Positions 1 to 11,066 of a DNA stretch of 64,000 nucleotides are shown here, in pieces (within the stretch, counting starts at the first letter, position 1; each line of letters opens with the position of its first letter). Below the pieces are notes generated by a model. It was not told the DNA's origin, searched no databases, and was given only the letters and a program-made list of their open reading frames with translations. Source of the DNA: Trissonchulus latispiculum (Eukaryota > Nematoda > Enoplea > Enoplida > Ironidae); NCBI GenBank assembly GCA_030248195.1, contig JASAND010019865.1, positions 28,822 through 92,821 on the forward strand. Reading direction: 5' to 3'. The translations under genes and the position numbers were made by a program.

Positions 1-179
1 TGTGGGAAGGTAACAAAAGTTCGTCTAGGGCGTAAAGCCTTAAAGGCCTCTACCACGGATGTATTCATCATTTGAGGTGACACTCCTGGCTTTACTGCTG
101 TGTATCCGGGGATGAGGGCCGGCACCCATTGTCCCTGAAGCAGGGATGGAGGTATTCACCAGGGATCATCTACCTTTTT
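1..179 (+). repeat. SINE, 3' portion (cut by window start)
   Basis: This stretch matches, with scattered differences, the last 190 bases of the complete SINE at 48529-48901. Both contain the blocks tgtgggaaggtaac, cacggatgta, tgtatccggggatgag and cagggatgga, and both end in tacctttttt. The tRNA-like head would lie upstream of the window. Orientation is plus, with a T-rich tail at about 172-180. It probably sits in an upstream intron of PIGB. Confidence 0.85.
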
Positions 180-518
180 TGTTCTTTATTTAGACGTTGC
201 GCATTTATTTAGATGTGAATTTTTGGGTTAGCTTTCGCTTTTCCGTGTTAGATATGTTATTGTCGAGAAAAACGTTTATTTATTTTGTCAAAAGGTGTTT
301 AACTGTACAAAGGCATATTTTGTATTAGAATCGTCTTTGTTTATTGTCAGTCAGGTTTGTATTAATATGTTTAGGTATGTGTCCAGTGGTCTGCCGGCTG
401 TCTGTGGACCGCATCTTTTGCCAATTCTACTGGGACTGATTCGAGTTTCAAAGCAACTCACTTTCCTTTATCTGTCTGCACTTTACATTTTATTACATAG
501 GTATATATGTAGTGTGCG
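180..518. other. Unassigned, presumed PIGB intron
   Basis: No conserved coding segment or repeat boundary is recognised here. Because the first visible PIGB exon starts at 1371 with an acceptor site, this is most simply intron of that gene. The short open frame at 295-525 has no recognisable family features. Confidence 0.5.
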
Positions 519-526
519 CCTGTGAC

Positions 527-914
527 CACTGGCGGATCCAGGATTCGGTGACGGGGGGGGGGGGCGGTAAAATTTTTAACGGAGCCCCCCAGCAGTTGAA
601 GAAAATTTTTGTTTTTGCAATAAAATCGGTCTTCGAATCTTTAATAATTCTTTTAATTTTGAAGAACTCAGAAAATGTTTTAAAATACTAAGTAATAGTA
701 ATTTTTAAAATTATTTTAAAAAAATAGCAATTTTTTCCGAAAAATCGGATGCATTTCATGTTTTTTCGTCGTAATATGCCGTTAAAAATTAGAAAATTTG
801 CGCCAACGGCGCGAAATTTTTTGGTTTCTTACCCTTTTCTCTACTTTTCTCCTTAATTTTTCCTACCTTCGAATCGCGACGAGAGGGCCTCGGACTCCCC
901 TGGATCCGCCCCTG
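527..914. mobile_element. hAT-type MITE (388 bp) with 8-bp TSD
   Basis: The left end reads cactggcggatccagg and the right end, reverse-complemented, reads caggggcggatccagg. This CAGGGGCGGATCCAG-type terminus is common in animal hAT elements. Perfect 8-bp duplications, cctgtgac, flank it at 519-526 and 915-922, the length hAT transposases make. A poly-G run (about 550-560) follows the left end. No transposase frame is present, so it is non-autonomous. It lies in presumed PIGB intron. Confidence 0.93.
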
Positions 915-922
915 CCTGTGAC

Positions 923-1370
923 AGCTTTATTATTAGAGTTCATTGCTGTAGTTTCACAGGATAAGTTTCAATGAAAAACTTAATTGCCCAAGCTGAACGC
1001 TTTTAAAACTACTTTTGGTAAACTTCAAATTAAATAAAGATGTCACTAGTACTCTGTTTTGTGTTTCGAGTGAGTGTTTGGGAGATCTCTCTGGAGATTC
1101 TCTTTGACTGGGAACTGATTGAGACCGGCCTTCCTTCTAGCGATATGGTCAGTTAATGTAGTATGTAAATGGGGGTGGATTGGTGCGACCCAGAATTTAA
1201 CTCAGCTCCCGTGGCAAGAGAAGACCAATCATCTAACTCTAGAAATGAAACGACGCCACGAAGAACATACAGATCGGAAATAATTTTTTCTTGCTTGTTT
1301 TTTGTCAGCTTCCATTTCATCTTCTTCTTTCTTTGTCTTTGTGTAGTTTTATTTGTTTTTTGTTTTTCAG
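923..1370 (+). other. PIGB: Intron preceding PIGB penultimate exon
   Basis: Non-coding sequence ending in a long pyrimidine-rich tract (about 1300-1367) and the acceptor tttttcag, which abuts the conserved exon at 1371. No other feature is recognised. Confidence 0.7.
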
Positions 1371-2454
1371 CTTTATTGCCCACAAAGAGTTCCGTTTCCT
1401 CCTGCCCGTCCTGCCCCTGCTCTGTGTCTACGCAGGCCAGTGGTTTGCCTCCCTTGTGAAGGGATCTGCGCATGCGCAATCTAGTGCTGCGCAACAGGCG
1501 CCTCCGCGCACCAGACCACCTTCGGAGTTGGACCTAAGGTCGCCCTCAGCCCGTCTGGCCAAACTTGGCCTGGGCTTGCTGGCAGGCCTAAACCTGGCCC
1601 TGCTCCTGTTTTTGGGTCTACTGCATCAGCGTGGAACCCTGGATACGGTGCGATTTTTGCATCGTGAAGCGCACCAGCGCCACACGGAGGGCAAGACCTC
1701 CAGCATATGGTTCCTAATGCCCTGTCATAGCACACCCTTCTATAGGTATAATACGTATAATATTATAATAAATAATAATAAATAAGCCCATTGGCTCTCT
1801 TCTGTTCGGACTAAAGCTTCGGCCTTAGTGACTGCAGGCAGGCGTTTTTCATTATTTCTTTATAATAAATAGTAATAAAATCTTACGTGTAATAATGTGG
1901 TAGATGCAGGATTTTTTGTACAATTTTTGCCTAACTAGTTGTGATTTTTTATGTAGGTAATTTTTTATATCTCGATCAGTGATGTTGACATTCTAAAAGT
2001 TTTAACGTGTTTTCCATATTTTATCATCTTTCTCAATTAATGTTCACACAAGCATCCTATCTATTGCTGTGTATGATGTTGTCTGGTTTTGCATAAGTCT
2101 AGTGTGTCTCTATTCTATTCCAGCCATATTCATGTGAACATCAGTCTCCGCTTTCTCACCTGTGAGCCTAATTTGCATAGTCGGCCCGACTATGTCGATG
2201 AAGCGGACCAATTTCATGCGGATCCACTCAGCTGGTTGGCGAAGGAGTTTCCCAGTCCTGATTCCCGGAGCCAAACCCTTCCGGGAGGTACACCCGTGCC
2301 CACTCATTTGGTCATGTATGAGTGGCTTCATGAATTGCTAGACAATTGGTTAAGACGACAGGGCTACAGACCCTGTGCTCGATTTTTTCATGCCTGGCTC
2401 TATGAGCCGCCTCGACAATCTGAGCATGTAGACATTTTGTGCAGAATTGTTTGA
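1371..2454 (+). CDS. PIGB: GPI mannosyltransferase 3 (PIG-B), C-terminal two exons
   Basis: PIG-B is the ER-membrane enzyme that adds the third mannose to the GPI anchor precursor. Two coding exons are visible: 1371-1745 and 2124-2454. The first opens after tttttcag with FIAHKEFRFLLPVLPL, the HKEFRF block typical of the GT22 family. It continues through a hydrophobic segment (GLGLLAGLNLALLLFLGLL), LHQRGTLD and LMPCHSTPFY. It closes at a gtata donor after two bases of a serine codon (ag), which the next exon completes with c after an attccag acceptor. The second exon carries SHIHVNISLRFLTCEP, YVDEADQF, PLSWL and PTHLVMYEWL and stops at 2452-2454. The luminal loop around residues PSARL is longer and Ala/Pro-rich compared with vertebrate PIG-B as I remember it. 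Upstream exons (N-terminal catalytic part) lie outside the window. AATAAA at 4494-4499 is a possible distant polyadenylation site beyond a hAT insertion; this is not certain. Confidence 0.93.
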
Positions 2455-2492
2455 TGATGGTGGTTGCGATTGCAGTTTGCAGTTGGCTGCAT

Positions 2493-3909
2493 TAGTGCTG
2501 GGACCGGTTCCGATTTTTGAAACCGGTTCCGGTTCCGGTTCTAGCTACCGGTTCCGGTTCCAATTGGTATTTTTGATAAAAAAGCTAAAATCACACGATT
2601 TTTTTTATTTTTTTGACAATTGCTATAAACACTTAATATATTTAACTGCACAAAGCTATGAACGTGTTTTTAAACAGTGTTTTTGCTTACTTTTTACTAT
2701 TTATATACAAATATTTACTGTGAAAAAGATTGGTCTGTTTCATTTTACCAATATGTTGGGGAAATTTTAGCTACCAGAGCTTACCAAAATACTAAGTATT
2801 CTCAATCTAGATAAACATTTAGCTACTGCCCTTCAGAAAGCGAACGTCGCACAGAACTTTCCTCGACCAATTTCAAACTGTCCAATAAAATTTGCTTATC
2901 GATTCAACAGCTACAGTTACACACTACAAAGCTTAATCATTGAAAAAGCAGCTAATCTCATCTCGGGGTCGAAGATTTTTTGAGATTGAAAACTATAGCA
3001 AAAAACATTGGGGAAAATCGTTGAACGAGAATTAAAAATTTTCGAGCACTTATATATGCAGCACACAGGTACAACTAATTTCATACCTTTAAAACCAAAA
3101 ATTGTATGTTACAATAAATAAAATCAAGCTGCTAAGTTTTTATTTTACATAGAATTTGTTTTAATTTTTGTAGCTGAAATAAACAAATTTGTAACAAAAG
3201 AGCGCTATTCCCTATCAAATCCTAAAACCTATATATAAGCAAAAAGTACTAAAATATGACTATGAAATATATGACTATGAAATATGAAAATTTTTAATAG
3301 ACCATCAAAGGCATTCTTTTTCGGTAGCGCTAGCCAATTGCTATTAATTAAATAAGAACGGTACCTCAGGGATACTGTTGCTCAGCTTAACCCTTAATCT
3401 GGAGTTGCGCCTTCAGTATACTGATTTGCTTCAGTTGAAGTTTGCACACAAAAATTGCAGAGGCAACAGCTAAAGCTGGAAGAGTTGCCGTAACGCATCA
3501 AATAATTAATGCTTACCGTTCTCATCCTTAAAGAAGAGTTAACACTGAATACACCTTAGTTTTTTATTTTCTATAACCTTTTCAGAAAACTTAAAACATT
3601 GACTGAAAACTGTTATTAAAGACATCGTAAAATTGATATCAAATCTTCTGCCATTAAAAACAAAATTTCATATATAAATAGAAGTACCAAAATAAAGTGA
3701 AATTCCAAATGCCAAATTCAAATTCATCAGAAAATTTTAAAATTTTACAAAATAAACCTTGATTGAAGTTTCAAACAGCCAAAATTAACACTAGAACCGG
3801 CCGGTTCCGAAAGCCACCGGTTCCGGTTCCGGTTCCGGTTCCGGTTCTAAAATGCCTACCGGTTCCGGTTCCAGTTCTACCGGTTCTTTTGGAACCGGTC
3901 CCAGCACTA
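2493..3909. mobile_element. hAT-type element with GGTTCC-repeat ends, 8-bp TSD
   Basis: Perfect 19-bp terminal inverted repeats (tagtgctgggaccggttcc at 2493-2511 and its reverse complement at 3891-3909) are flanked by the perfect 8-bp duplication ggctgcat (2485-2492 and 3910-3917). TIR style and TSD length are those of hAT elements. Both ends carry arrays of the hexamer ccggtt/ggttcc (about 2503-2562 and 3796-3900); the middle is AT-rich with no transposase frame. It starts 38 bases after the PIGB stop codon, so it probably lies in that gene's 3' UTR or just downstream. Confidence 0.95.
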
Positions 3910-3917
3910 GGCTGCAT

Positions 3918-4866
3918 GCAACCGCTGAGTGAATTGAGTTGCACTCAATTATCACGTCATATCAGTTCTTGAAGCTTGTGTCATATACTATCAGTGTTTC
4001 TTATTAAACCCGGTCTGTGTTGCAGGTTAAGATTAGTTTATGTACGGTGAATTTATGAGCTTAAATTTTGGTATGGATTGTTTGCAGCAGTAATCGTAGT
4101 TGCTATCTTTTCTGATTATAGATAAGCAGGTTTTAGACTGAACAAACGTTAAAAAATAGGATTCGCAATTTCGAAAATTCATGACCCTTGTGAATTTTCA
4201 GCTCAGCTCATTTTATTCAGATTGCAATTTCCTGCTGTTTTCGTATCTGAAAACTTCTCGTGCGATTTCTTTGTTGGTTATTAAAATACAATCTTTCCTT
4301 TTTAGTTGACAGCCTGTAGCTTTCTTGTTTCCGTAATATATTGAGGGATAAGGCAATGTCTTTTGGTTGACGCTTTTCTATTCTTTTCTTTTGTACATAT
4401 TTTATTTTTATATTTTCAAATTTTACACTATATGGATATAATATGAATTGTAATGTAATTTATATGGTTGTTTGCCTTTGTCATTTTGATTGCAATAAAA
4501 TATCGTTTTGTGCCGAATTGTAGTGTTGTTCACCGGCCCAGTGTGAGACAGCAGGCAGGATCTCCGCTATCTGTGCAAAAGCTATGCTATCGCCTAACCC
4601 TCACGAATTGATCCCCTCTCACTCAGTCCTAGATGGGTGCCAACTTTTAAATATAGTGTGGGACTCCATTTGAACATCGTACCCACATGGGGGTGTTGTA
4701 AGAGGATGACAATTTGTGAGGGGGGGGCAAGCCGATAGCTCCCATAATACAGCTTGGGTCATGTACAGATACAGGCACAGATTTATGGGGGAAGGTTGTT
4801 TCAGCCGTTGGTGTGCATAGCATGTACCTGCTGCTGATAACAGAGCCTGCCAGCGGTCAACCTGTT
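3918..4866. other. Unassigned, no gene seen
   Basis: AT-rich sequence without conserved frames. A poly-G run at about 4720-4728 and AATAAA at 4494-4499 are the only marks noticed. Confidence 0.5.
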
Positions 4867-4869
4867 AGG

Positions 4870-6562
4870 TACTCGGACCCTATTTCTTTAAGGATTAAAA
4901 TGGTGGGCTTAAACAGAATAAAATTCAGCTGGATTAAAATGCTAACGGCCGTTTCTTAAATCGCAGGATTGAATGGATTAATTGGAGTAAAATTAACTCG
5001 GTTAATCCGACCATTTTTAATTCTCGTATAAAACTAATTAATTTTAATCCGTTTAATCCCCCATTAAAATATATAACAGCGACTAAACATTTTACTCTAC
5101 TAAGGCCCTGTTTCTTTAAAGATTAAGCGGATTAGATTAAAATTAATCCGCATTTAAGAAATAGCACCTCCGATTAAACGGGTCAAAGTTTAATCCAGCG
5201 AGTTAAACGAGTTAAACGGATTAAATTTAATCCTATTTCTTTAATGCACCTAGGATTAAATTTTCAATCTAATCCTGTTTCTCCTTATTCACTCTTCGGA
5301 TTAAAAATGGAAGAGTTAATTTTAATCAGACTTGCGTATTCGCTGTTTCTTCAAACATTAATTTTAATCCGTTTAATCTGTCTCTTTCATTTTCAACTAG
5401 TTTTAATCTTCGTGCAGCTACGTAGATTAAACGGATTAAACGCTGGCGTATTAAAATTTTGAATAGCTGTTTCTTTCTTGGCGGATTAAACGGTTACAAA
5501 TCATCTTTTTAATCCGCGGATTAAAAATGGTCTGATTAAACGAGTTAACCTTAATCGGTTTAATCAAGAGTTTATAATACGAAGAGTGCAATACCAAGAG
5601 TAAGACACTCAGCTCTTCTTAATAGAATTAAGCTTGCAAGATGCTCGAAACATTAAGGCCGAAATCTCGGGGGGGATTCTCAGCGTGTAAACATACAACG
5701 CTGACATTTTTCAAAAACGGGCGTTTTCGACAAATTGAATACTATAACTTGAGCTAACAAAATCGTACAGAAATAATTCTTATATCATTATGTTGCGTAG
5801 AACGAGATCTTTTTAACGATATAAAAATTATATAGTTCGGTCATTCATATCCTTCATGAATTCAGCAACAACGTATATAAAGCATTTCTAAGAAATGATG
5901 AAATTCCCAGAATTTTCGTGGCAAGGAAGCTTTATTGACGGTTTTGTAATAGATTACCTAAACCGAACAATATAATTTTTATATCGTTAAAAGGATCTCT
6001 TTTACGCGACATAATGATATAAAAATTATTGCTGTACGATTTTCCTAGCTCAAGTTGTATTTAATTTGTCGAAAACGCCCGTTTTGAAAAAAATGTCAGC
6101 TATGTTTACATGATGAGAAGCCCCCGAGATTTCGGCCTTAATGTTTCGAGCATCTTGCAAGCTTATTCTATTAGGAAGAGCTGAGCGTCTTACTCTTGGT
6201 ATTATAAACTCTTGGTTTAATCCACCATTAAAGAAATAGCATTTAAAATTTTAATCAGCTGCTTTTTAATCCGTTTAATCCGCGTAGATGCACCAGGATT
6301 AAAACTATTTGAAAATAAAGGATATACCTATCGTTCTAAAATTTTCTCTTTATTGATTGAACGGATTAAGATCTGTTAAGAAACAGCGATTAAGCAGGAC
6401 GGATTAAAATTAACTTCCTTCCATTTTTTAATCCGAAGTGAGAATTAAGAAACAACATCAAGTTAAAACGTTAATCCTAGGGGCATTAAAGATAAAGGAT
6501 TACATTTAATCCGTTTAACTCGTTTAACTCGCTGGATTAAATTTTTAATCCGAGGTGATGTT
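4870..6562. repeat. Composite of TTAATCC-rich inverted-repeat elements
   Basis: The block is built of the motif ttaatccgtttaatcc and its complement ggattaaacggattaaa, repeated in both orientations. At 5101 taa-ggccctgtttctttaaag begins a copy homologous to the complete element at 6854-7414. Its right end is replaced after about 6285 by an inverted partial copy running to about 6562. A further partial copy starts near 4874 (ccctatttctttaag). The ggccctRtttc ends flanked by TAA or TTA resemble PIF/Harbinger MITEs. A fold-back element (5566-6213) interrupts it. No host coding sequence is seen. Confidence 0.75.
5566..6213. mobile_element. Fold-back element, Mutator-like, 9-bp TSD
   Basis: Two long arms (about 5566-5850 and 5960-6213) are near-perfect inverted copies, for example aagagtttataata against tattataaactctt. 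They share blocks such as cattaaggccgaaatctcgg and tttttcgacaaatt-type complements. The left arm has a 14-base extra (gaagagtgcaatac). The flanks are the exact 9-bp repeat ggtttaatc at 5557-5565 and 6214-6222, as expected for MULEs. Caution: the surrounding element is itself full of tttaatc, so part of this match could be chance. Termini match those of 50104-51395 and 57417-57816. No protein is encoded. Confidence 0.8.
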
Positions 6563-6639
6563 TCTTTAACTTGTGTATGAAGCTCTTTCACTACACTACC
6601 AGGTTGTAGTCATGCTTATTTCTTTTGCTACGGACTCAT

Positions 6640-6845
6640 CCACCACCAAGGCACTACATGAGGACTATATGGTGTTGCTCTCCGCAGTCCTGTGAAAGTG
6701 GACAAGAAGCGGAGAAGCGAAGACCACGGATAGAAAATGTGATACCCAGACTAAGTCGGTGTACGGTTATTGGCCAGTAGCCGTAGTCACACCCAAGGCA
6801 AACTACGTTGACTGTCAGAAACATGGTTTGCTCCCCGTACCTCAA
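6640..6845 (-). repeat. Dispersed repeat, copy 1
   Basis: The segment with gtggacaagaagcggagaag and ccacggatagaaaatgtgat is recognisably related to sequences at 8990-9345 and, on the opposite strand, 16985-17065. A second shared block, gtagtcacacccaaggcaa, recurs at about 9323. The minus strand can be read as a short frame with a G-(I/V/T)-(T/V)-F-S-(I/A)-R motif in all three copies, but no known family is identified. Confidence 0.6.
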
Positions 6846-6853
6846 GTGACTTA

Positions 6854-7414
6854 GGCCCTATTTCTTTAAAGATTAAACGGATTAGATTAAAATTAATCCG
6901 CATTAAAGAAATAGATCCTCGGATTAAACGGATTAAAATTTAATCCAGCGAGTTAAACGAGTTAAACGGATTAAATTTAATCCTATTTCTTTAATGCACC
7001 TAGGATTAAAATTTTAATCTAATCCTGTTTCTTTATTCACACTTCGGATTAAAAGTCAACGAGTTAATTCTAATCCAACCTGCTTAATCGCTGTTTCTTT
7101 AAAGATTAATTTTAATCCGTTTAATCCTCCGCCTGCATTTTCAACTAACTTTAAATCCTCGTACAGCTACGCTGATTAAACGGATTAAAAGTTGGCGGAT
7201 TAAAATTTTTAATCGCTGTTTCTTTAATGGCGGATTAAATGGATTAAAATCAACACGTTTAATCCGCGGATTAAAAATGGTCGGATTAAACGAGTTAATT
7301 TTAATCCTTTTAATCCGTTTAATCCTGCATTAAAGAAATAGAAATTTAAATTTTAATCCGGCTGATTTTTAATCCATTTAATCCGACCATTTTAATCTTT
7401 AAAGAAATAGGCCC
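6854..7414. mobile_element. PIF/Harbinger-like MITE, TTAATCC-rich (561 bp)
   Basis: The left end is tta-ggccctatttctttaaag (6851 onward); the right end is ctttaaagaaataggccc-taa (to 7417). The interior is almost wholly made of alternating ttaatcc and ggattaa blocks, so the element can fold on itself at many registers. Flanks are TTA on the left and TAA on the right, an imperfect match to the TWA target of PIF/Harbinger elements. A degraded relative (taggccctagaagagtaaac) begins at about 8047. No transposase. Confidence 0.75.
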
Positions 7415-7417
7415 TAA

Positions 7418-8989
7418 GATGGCTGAAACCTTGCTAGGCCTACTCGGAAAACCTGGGGACAAAAAAATGGCTGCAGAAGCAAGGTTCGAAGGGGTTGAGC
7501 CGAGTCTTAAGATGGGAAAGAAGGAAAGTCCACTTGTTTACTTAGTTTGAACTTAGCTTGATCGTTGACTTAGATGATTCCTCAACCTACTAACCCAGTA
7601 GCATGAGAAAGATCTCCTTCCTTTCTACCACAGCATGGCATTCTGTCGAACATCTTGAGAAAATCAGATTCCATACATTTATTGAAGATATTCAGTTATT
7701 CCATTTCATGTTCTTTCCTTCCGCCTTCAGTACGAAATACCTAACAACAGCAAACCAATGATTCACAGCCAAGTCAAGACAACTTATACTTCATTTGTTA
7801 ACTTTGCTGCAGTTGCTTAGCTTATGCAGCTCAATTTCACATTACCTATTTTACTTGCTCTGGCACCAAAGATGACTTTTAAATAATTCTTAATTTAATA
7901 ACTTACTGTCAAAGCATTAGACTACTTCCCTGAGTGAGTGGAAGCACCTAAATAAATGGGTTTGAAATTATTCTAAAAACTTTACACTTATCCTTCGTCT
8001 AAGCAGCCATCCTTCACCGTAGCATCGGATCGGATCCAGTCATGCTTAGGCCCTAGAAGAGTAAACGGATCAGATTAAATTTAGTCGGCATTAAAGATGC
8101 TGATCTTCCGTCCGGTCACACGGATTAAATTTTATCCTATTTCATTAGGTACTGCACTGAGACATGTAGGCGTATATATATTTAGTAGGTGTAAGAGTTT
8201 CATACTCTGATTCAATTACACGTATGCTCTGTCTGAGAACCGTTGATATATATGTATGTGCGGCAGTAAGCAAATTGTCTTCTTTTTCACTAACGCTTAC
8301 TAATAGGACCAAGCTTTGTAATAAGATAGGTTTCAAGTTCTTTTTTTCTATTAGCTTTAAGCTAACTCAAGAAAATATCTCCAGCCAGTGTAGGACGTTT
8401 GCTTTTTTCAAGTAGAGAGGGGTTTTTTCCCTTAGTCATTTTCTTTGGGTTAATGAAACACAGACAGATGCCCCCTTCAAGTGTTTTCCGTCCCCTCTTT
8501 TTTATGACCTAAGCTATAAACAGTTTTGAGGAAGAATAGGGTTGAGCAATTTTAGGGATTCCGACATAAAAATGGGTTAATTCTTTTGGGGTTAAATTGG
8601 GGACCGAAATTCTAAATTCAATTTAGCACAGCTCAACTGCCCATTTTCCCCGTTTCGAAAATTAGTTTCAATGTTGGTTCTATTATGGAAAAGTGAGATA
8701 CAATCCGGTTACTCTCACTGTAGTCCCTTTTAAATTTAATCAAGAAAAAATTGAGTTTATCTTCCCCGGCCGTTTTGGGCTTAGCGGAAACCCCCGATCT
8801 AGCTCAGCTGGTTGGATTACAGGTTAAAAATTGAATTTTTCGATTTGGAAACCTTGGTGCCATCTTTATTCTTCTGTCTGCAGGGTATTCGGCTATTTTT
8901 ATACATAATGTTTCTGTGGAATCCAAAAAATAAAGGAATGTTATTTTAGTTACACGCAATTTTTTATCGTGGTGCCTAGCACAATTGAG
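7418..8989. other. Unassigned; degraded TTAATCC copy at 8047-8150
   Basis: No gene recognised. At 8047-8150 there is a decayed copy of the preceding MITE. At about 8797-8820 tagctcagctggttgga resembles a tRNA 5' half, but no 3' half follows. Confidence 0.5.
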
Positions 8990-9345
8990 GTACTCGTAGA
9001 GACCGCTGAACGGCAGACAAGAGGCGGAGAGACAAAGGTCACGGGCAGAAAACACGACACCCAAGCAGTTCTGACCATACATGTGCTTGGGGGGTTTTGG
9101 GGGGGTTGTCACCCCCCCCCCTCAGACCTGGAGGTCACTCCCTCATAGGGGTCCCTCACCCCCCCCCCCAGAATCCGGATTTTTCCGGTTTTTTGGGCAA
9201 AACATCGGAAAAATCCGGTTTTCAGGCGGCCTTCGGCTCACCCTCCCCCCAGAATTTCCCCTCCTGCACATGTCTGGTTCTGACGTGCGGTTATTGAACC
9301 CTTAGCTCGACGCTAAGGTGATCGCAGTCACACGCAAGGCAATCG
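8990..9345 (-). repeat. Dispersed repeat, copy 2, interrupted by a C-rich segment
   Basis: The blocks agacaagaggcggagagaca and cacgggcagaaaacacgaca (9012-9062) match the dispersed repeat at 6640-6845. The downstream block cagtcacacgcaaggcaa (9327-9344) matches that repeat's other end, so the 9080-9300 stretch between them looks like an insertion. The inserted part has poly-G and poly-C runs (9089-9175) and no recognisable protein. Confidence 0.55.
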
Positions 9346-9673
9346 AAATCATATACTGATAACGATTGCCCCCGCATATCAATAGTGACTAGGATGCGGA
9401 AATATAAATAACCGCTCGGTGGGTGAGGAATTAGAAGTGGATATATCAGAAGAAAAGGAAGTTAGAAGCGAAGAAAAGAGGGAGGGAGGGAATGGCCGAG
9501 CACTCAAATAGAATAGTAGGAAAGTCTGCCAGTCTTTCATGTTTCTAAAATATTGGAAGTATAATTGTTCCAGACATCCTACATATGACTTAGAAGTGGC
9601 AACAGGCACAGGAGGACCTTTCTCACCCTCCATTATACACAAATTTGTTCATAGCCTTAGCAATACTATTAAT

Positions 9674-11058
9674 TAGGCATGGGCAGTGGCCACGGGTCCA
9701 AAAATTTGGACCCGGGTACCCGAGAAAATTTTAACCCAATGTTCGGGGTGGCCATCTCAAAATGTGACTGTTTTCAGGGGTTCAAATTGAGCTTAGGGCC
9801 TTTTCACGAAAGGGTTGAGTAGAGAGAGTATGGTAGAGTTAAAATTCCCTGTTTTAATTCGCTTTAACTCCGCTCAAGCTTGAGTTTCCCTCTTTTAACT
9901 CTTTCGAAAAAGATCGAATTAGTTTTAACTGTACTCTACCCTTATTTGGAAACGCCCTCAGATTGCATAGATTTTCAGTCCTATGGTATTTTAAAGGCGT
10001 TTTAAAGACTTAAAAAGAAAGTATAGTGACTCTCAATTAATTGCCAGGGTATCGAAAGTTGATGCTGATATATATAGACGACTTGGGTTTTTTATTTTAT
10101 AAACCCGCTTAGTTCAGCAGTTTTCTGAGCATCTAAGGCACCGTTGTGCTGTCCGCTTCCTTTAACGTTTAAATGTAAACAGTACTACGTTTTACGTAGT
10201 TCTGTAGTATAACTTTAATTTCTTAATGAAACCACATAAAATTAAAAGTTATGGATTAAAAACTAAATTTTTGTGACCAGACACTTTGACTCACAACAAA
10301 CGTAAAATTTAACTCACTCAAGTGCCAGAAAACTAGATTTAGAATTATATTTAAGAAATCACTTCTCTGGTACAATTAATTGCATTTTTTATTTAAATTA
10401 ATTTTACACTTTAATTTTAACCTGAAAGCAATGACTCCTTTCCTATTTTGCTTTTGTAGTAACAATCCCTCTCTTTGCAACTTTGATAAATTTTTTCAAA
10501 ATCATCTACTTTGGTATGCACACACCTTACTAAAGGTGTGCGCATATATACCAAGGAATCACCCAAAAGCTCGACATTTGATCAACAAAATGTAGAAATA
10601 ATCTGGGGAGCGATTTTGAATTCAGGTTGCAAAGAGTCAGTTGACAAGAAACTGAAACCTGATTAGCGACGGCATTAGTGAAGAAAGCTTTTCAACATTG
10701 GGAATTGACCATTGACCATTGGCATAAGAATCACTAAACTTTCAAGACCACATCAGCCACTGTTAACACCATCTAAATAGTAAATGGTTCTGCTGCTGAC
10801 CGTTAGAGAACAACGCAGAGAACAACGCAAATCACTATATGCGAGCACCTATTTTTGTATTTTTACAAGTATTTTTGTTTGTATCTATCTATTTTATTTT
10901 AAGTTTTTAAATTAATGCATCGAATTCCATATTATTTTGATCCAACAGGAATTTAACGAAAGAAAATATTGTTGGAGCAAAGTAAATTTAATATTTTAAA
11001 AACAAATCTAAAAATAGGTGAAAATTTTCGGGTACCCGACTACCCGTGCCCATGCCTA
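9674..11058. mobile_element. hAT-type element (1385 bp)
   Basis: Ends are taggcatgggca at 9674 and tgcccatgccta at 11047-11058, with matching subterminal gggtacccg blocks next to aaaatttt on both sides. Flanking 8-mers are ctattaat (9666-9673) and ctattagt (11059-11066), a 7 of 8 match and the hAT target length. A secondary inverted pair around 9800-9960 (agggttgagtag and ctctaccct) suggests a nested or composite interior. No transposase frame is seen. Confidence 0.85.
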
Positions 11059-11066
11059 CTATTAGT

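Noticed and set aside
8797..8820. tRNA gene (tagctcagctggttgga)
   Set aside because: Only a 5'-half-like string is present; no anticodon arm or box B follows.
9089..9175. G-quadruplex or C-rich regulatory element
   Set aside because: Homopolymer runs can form such structures, but these sit in an apparent insertion within a dispersed repeat, with nothing tying them to a promoter.
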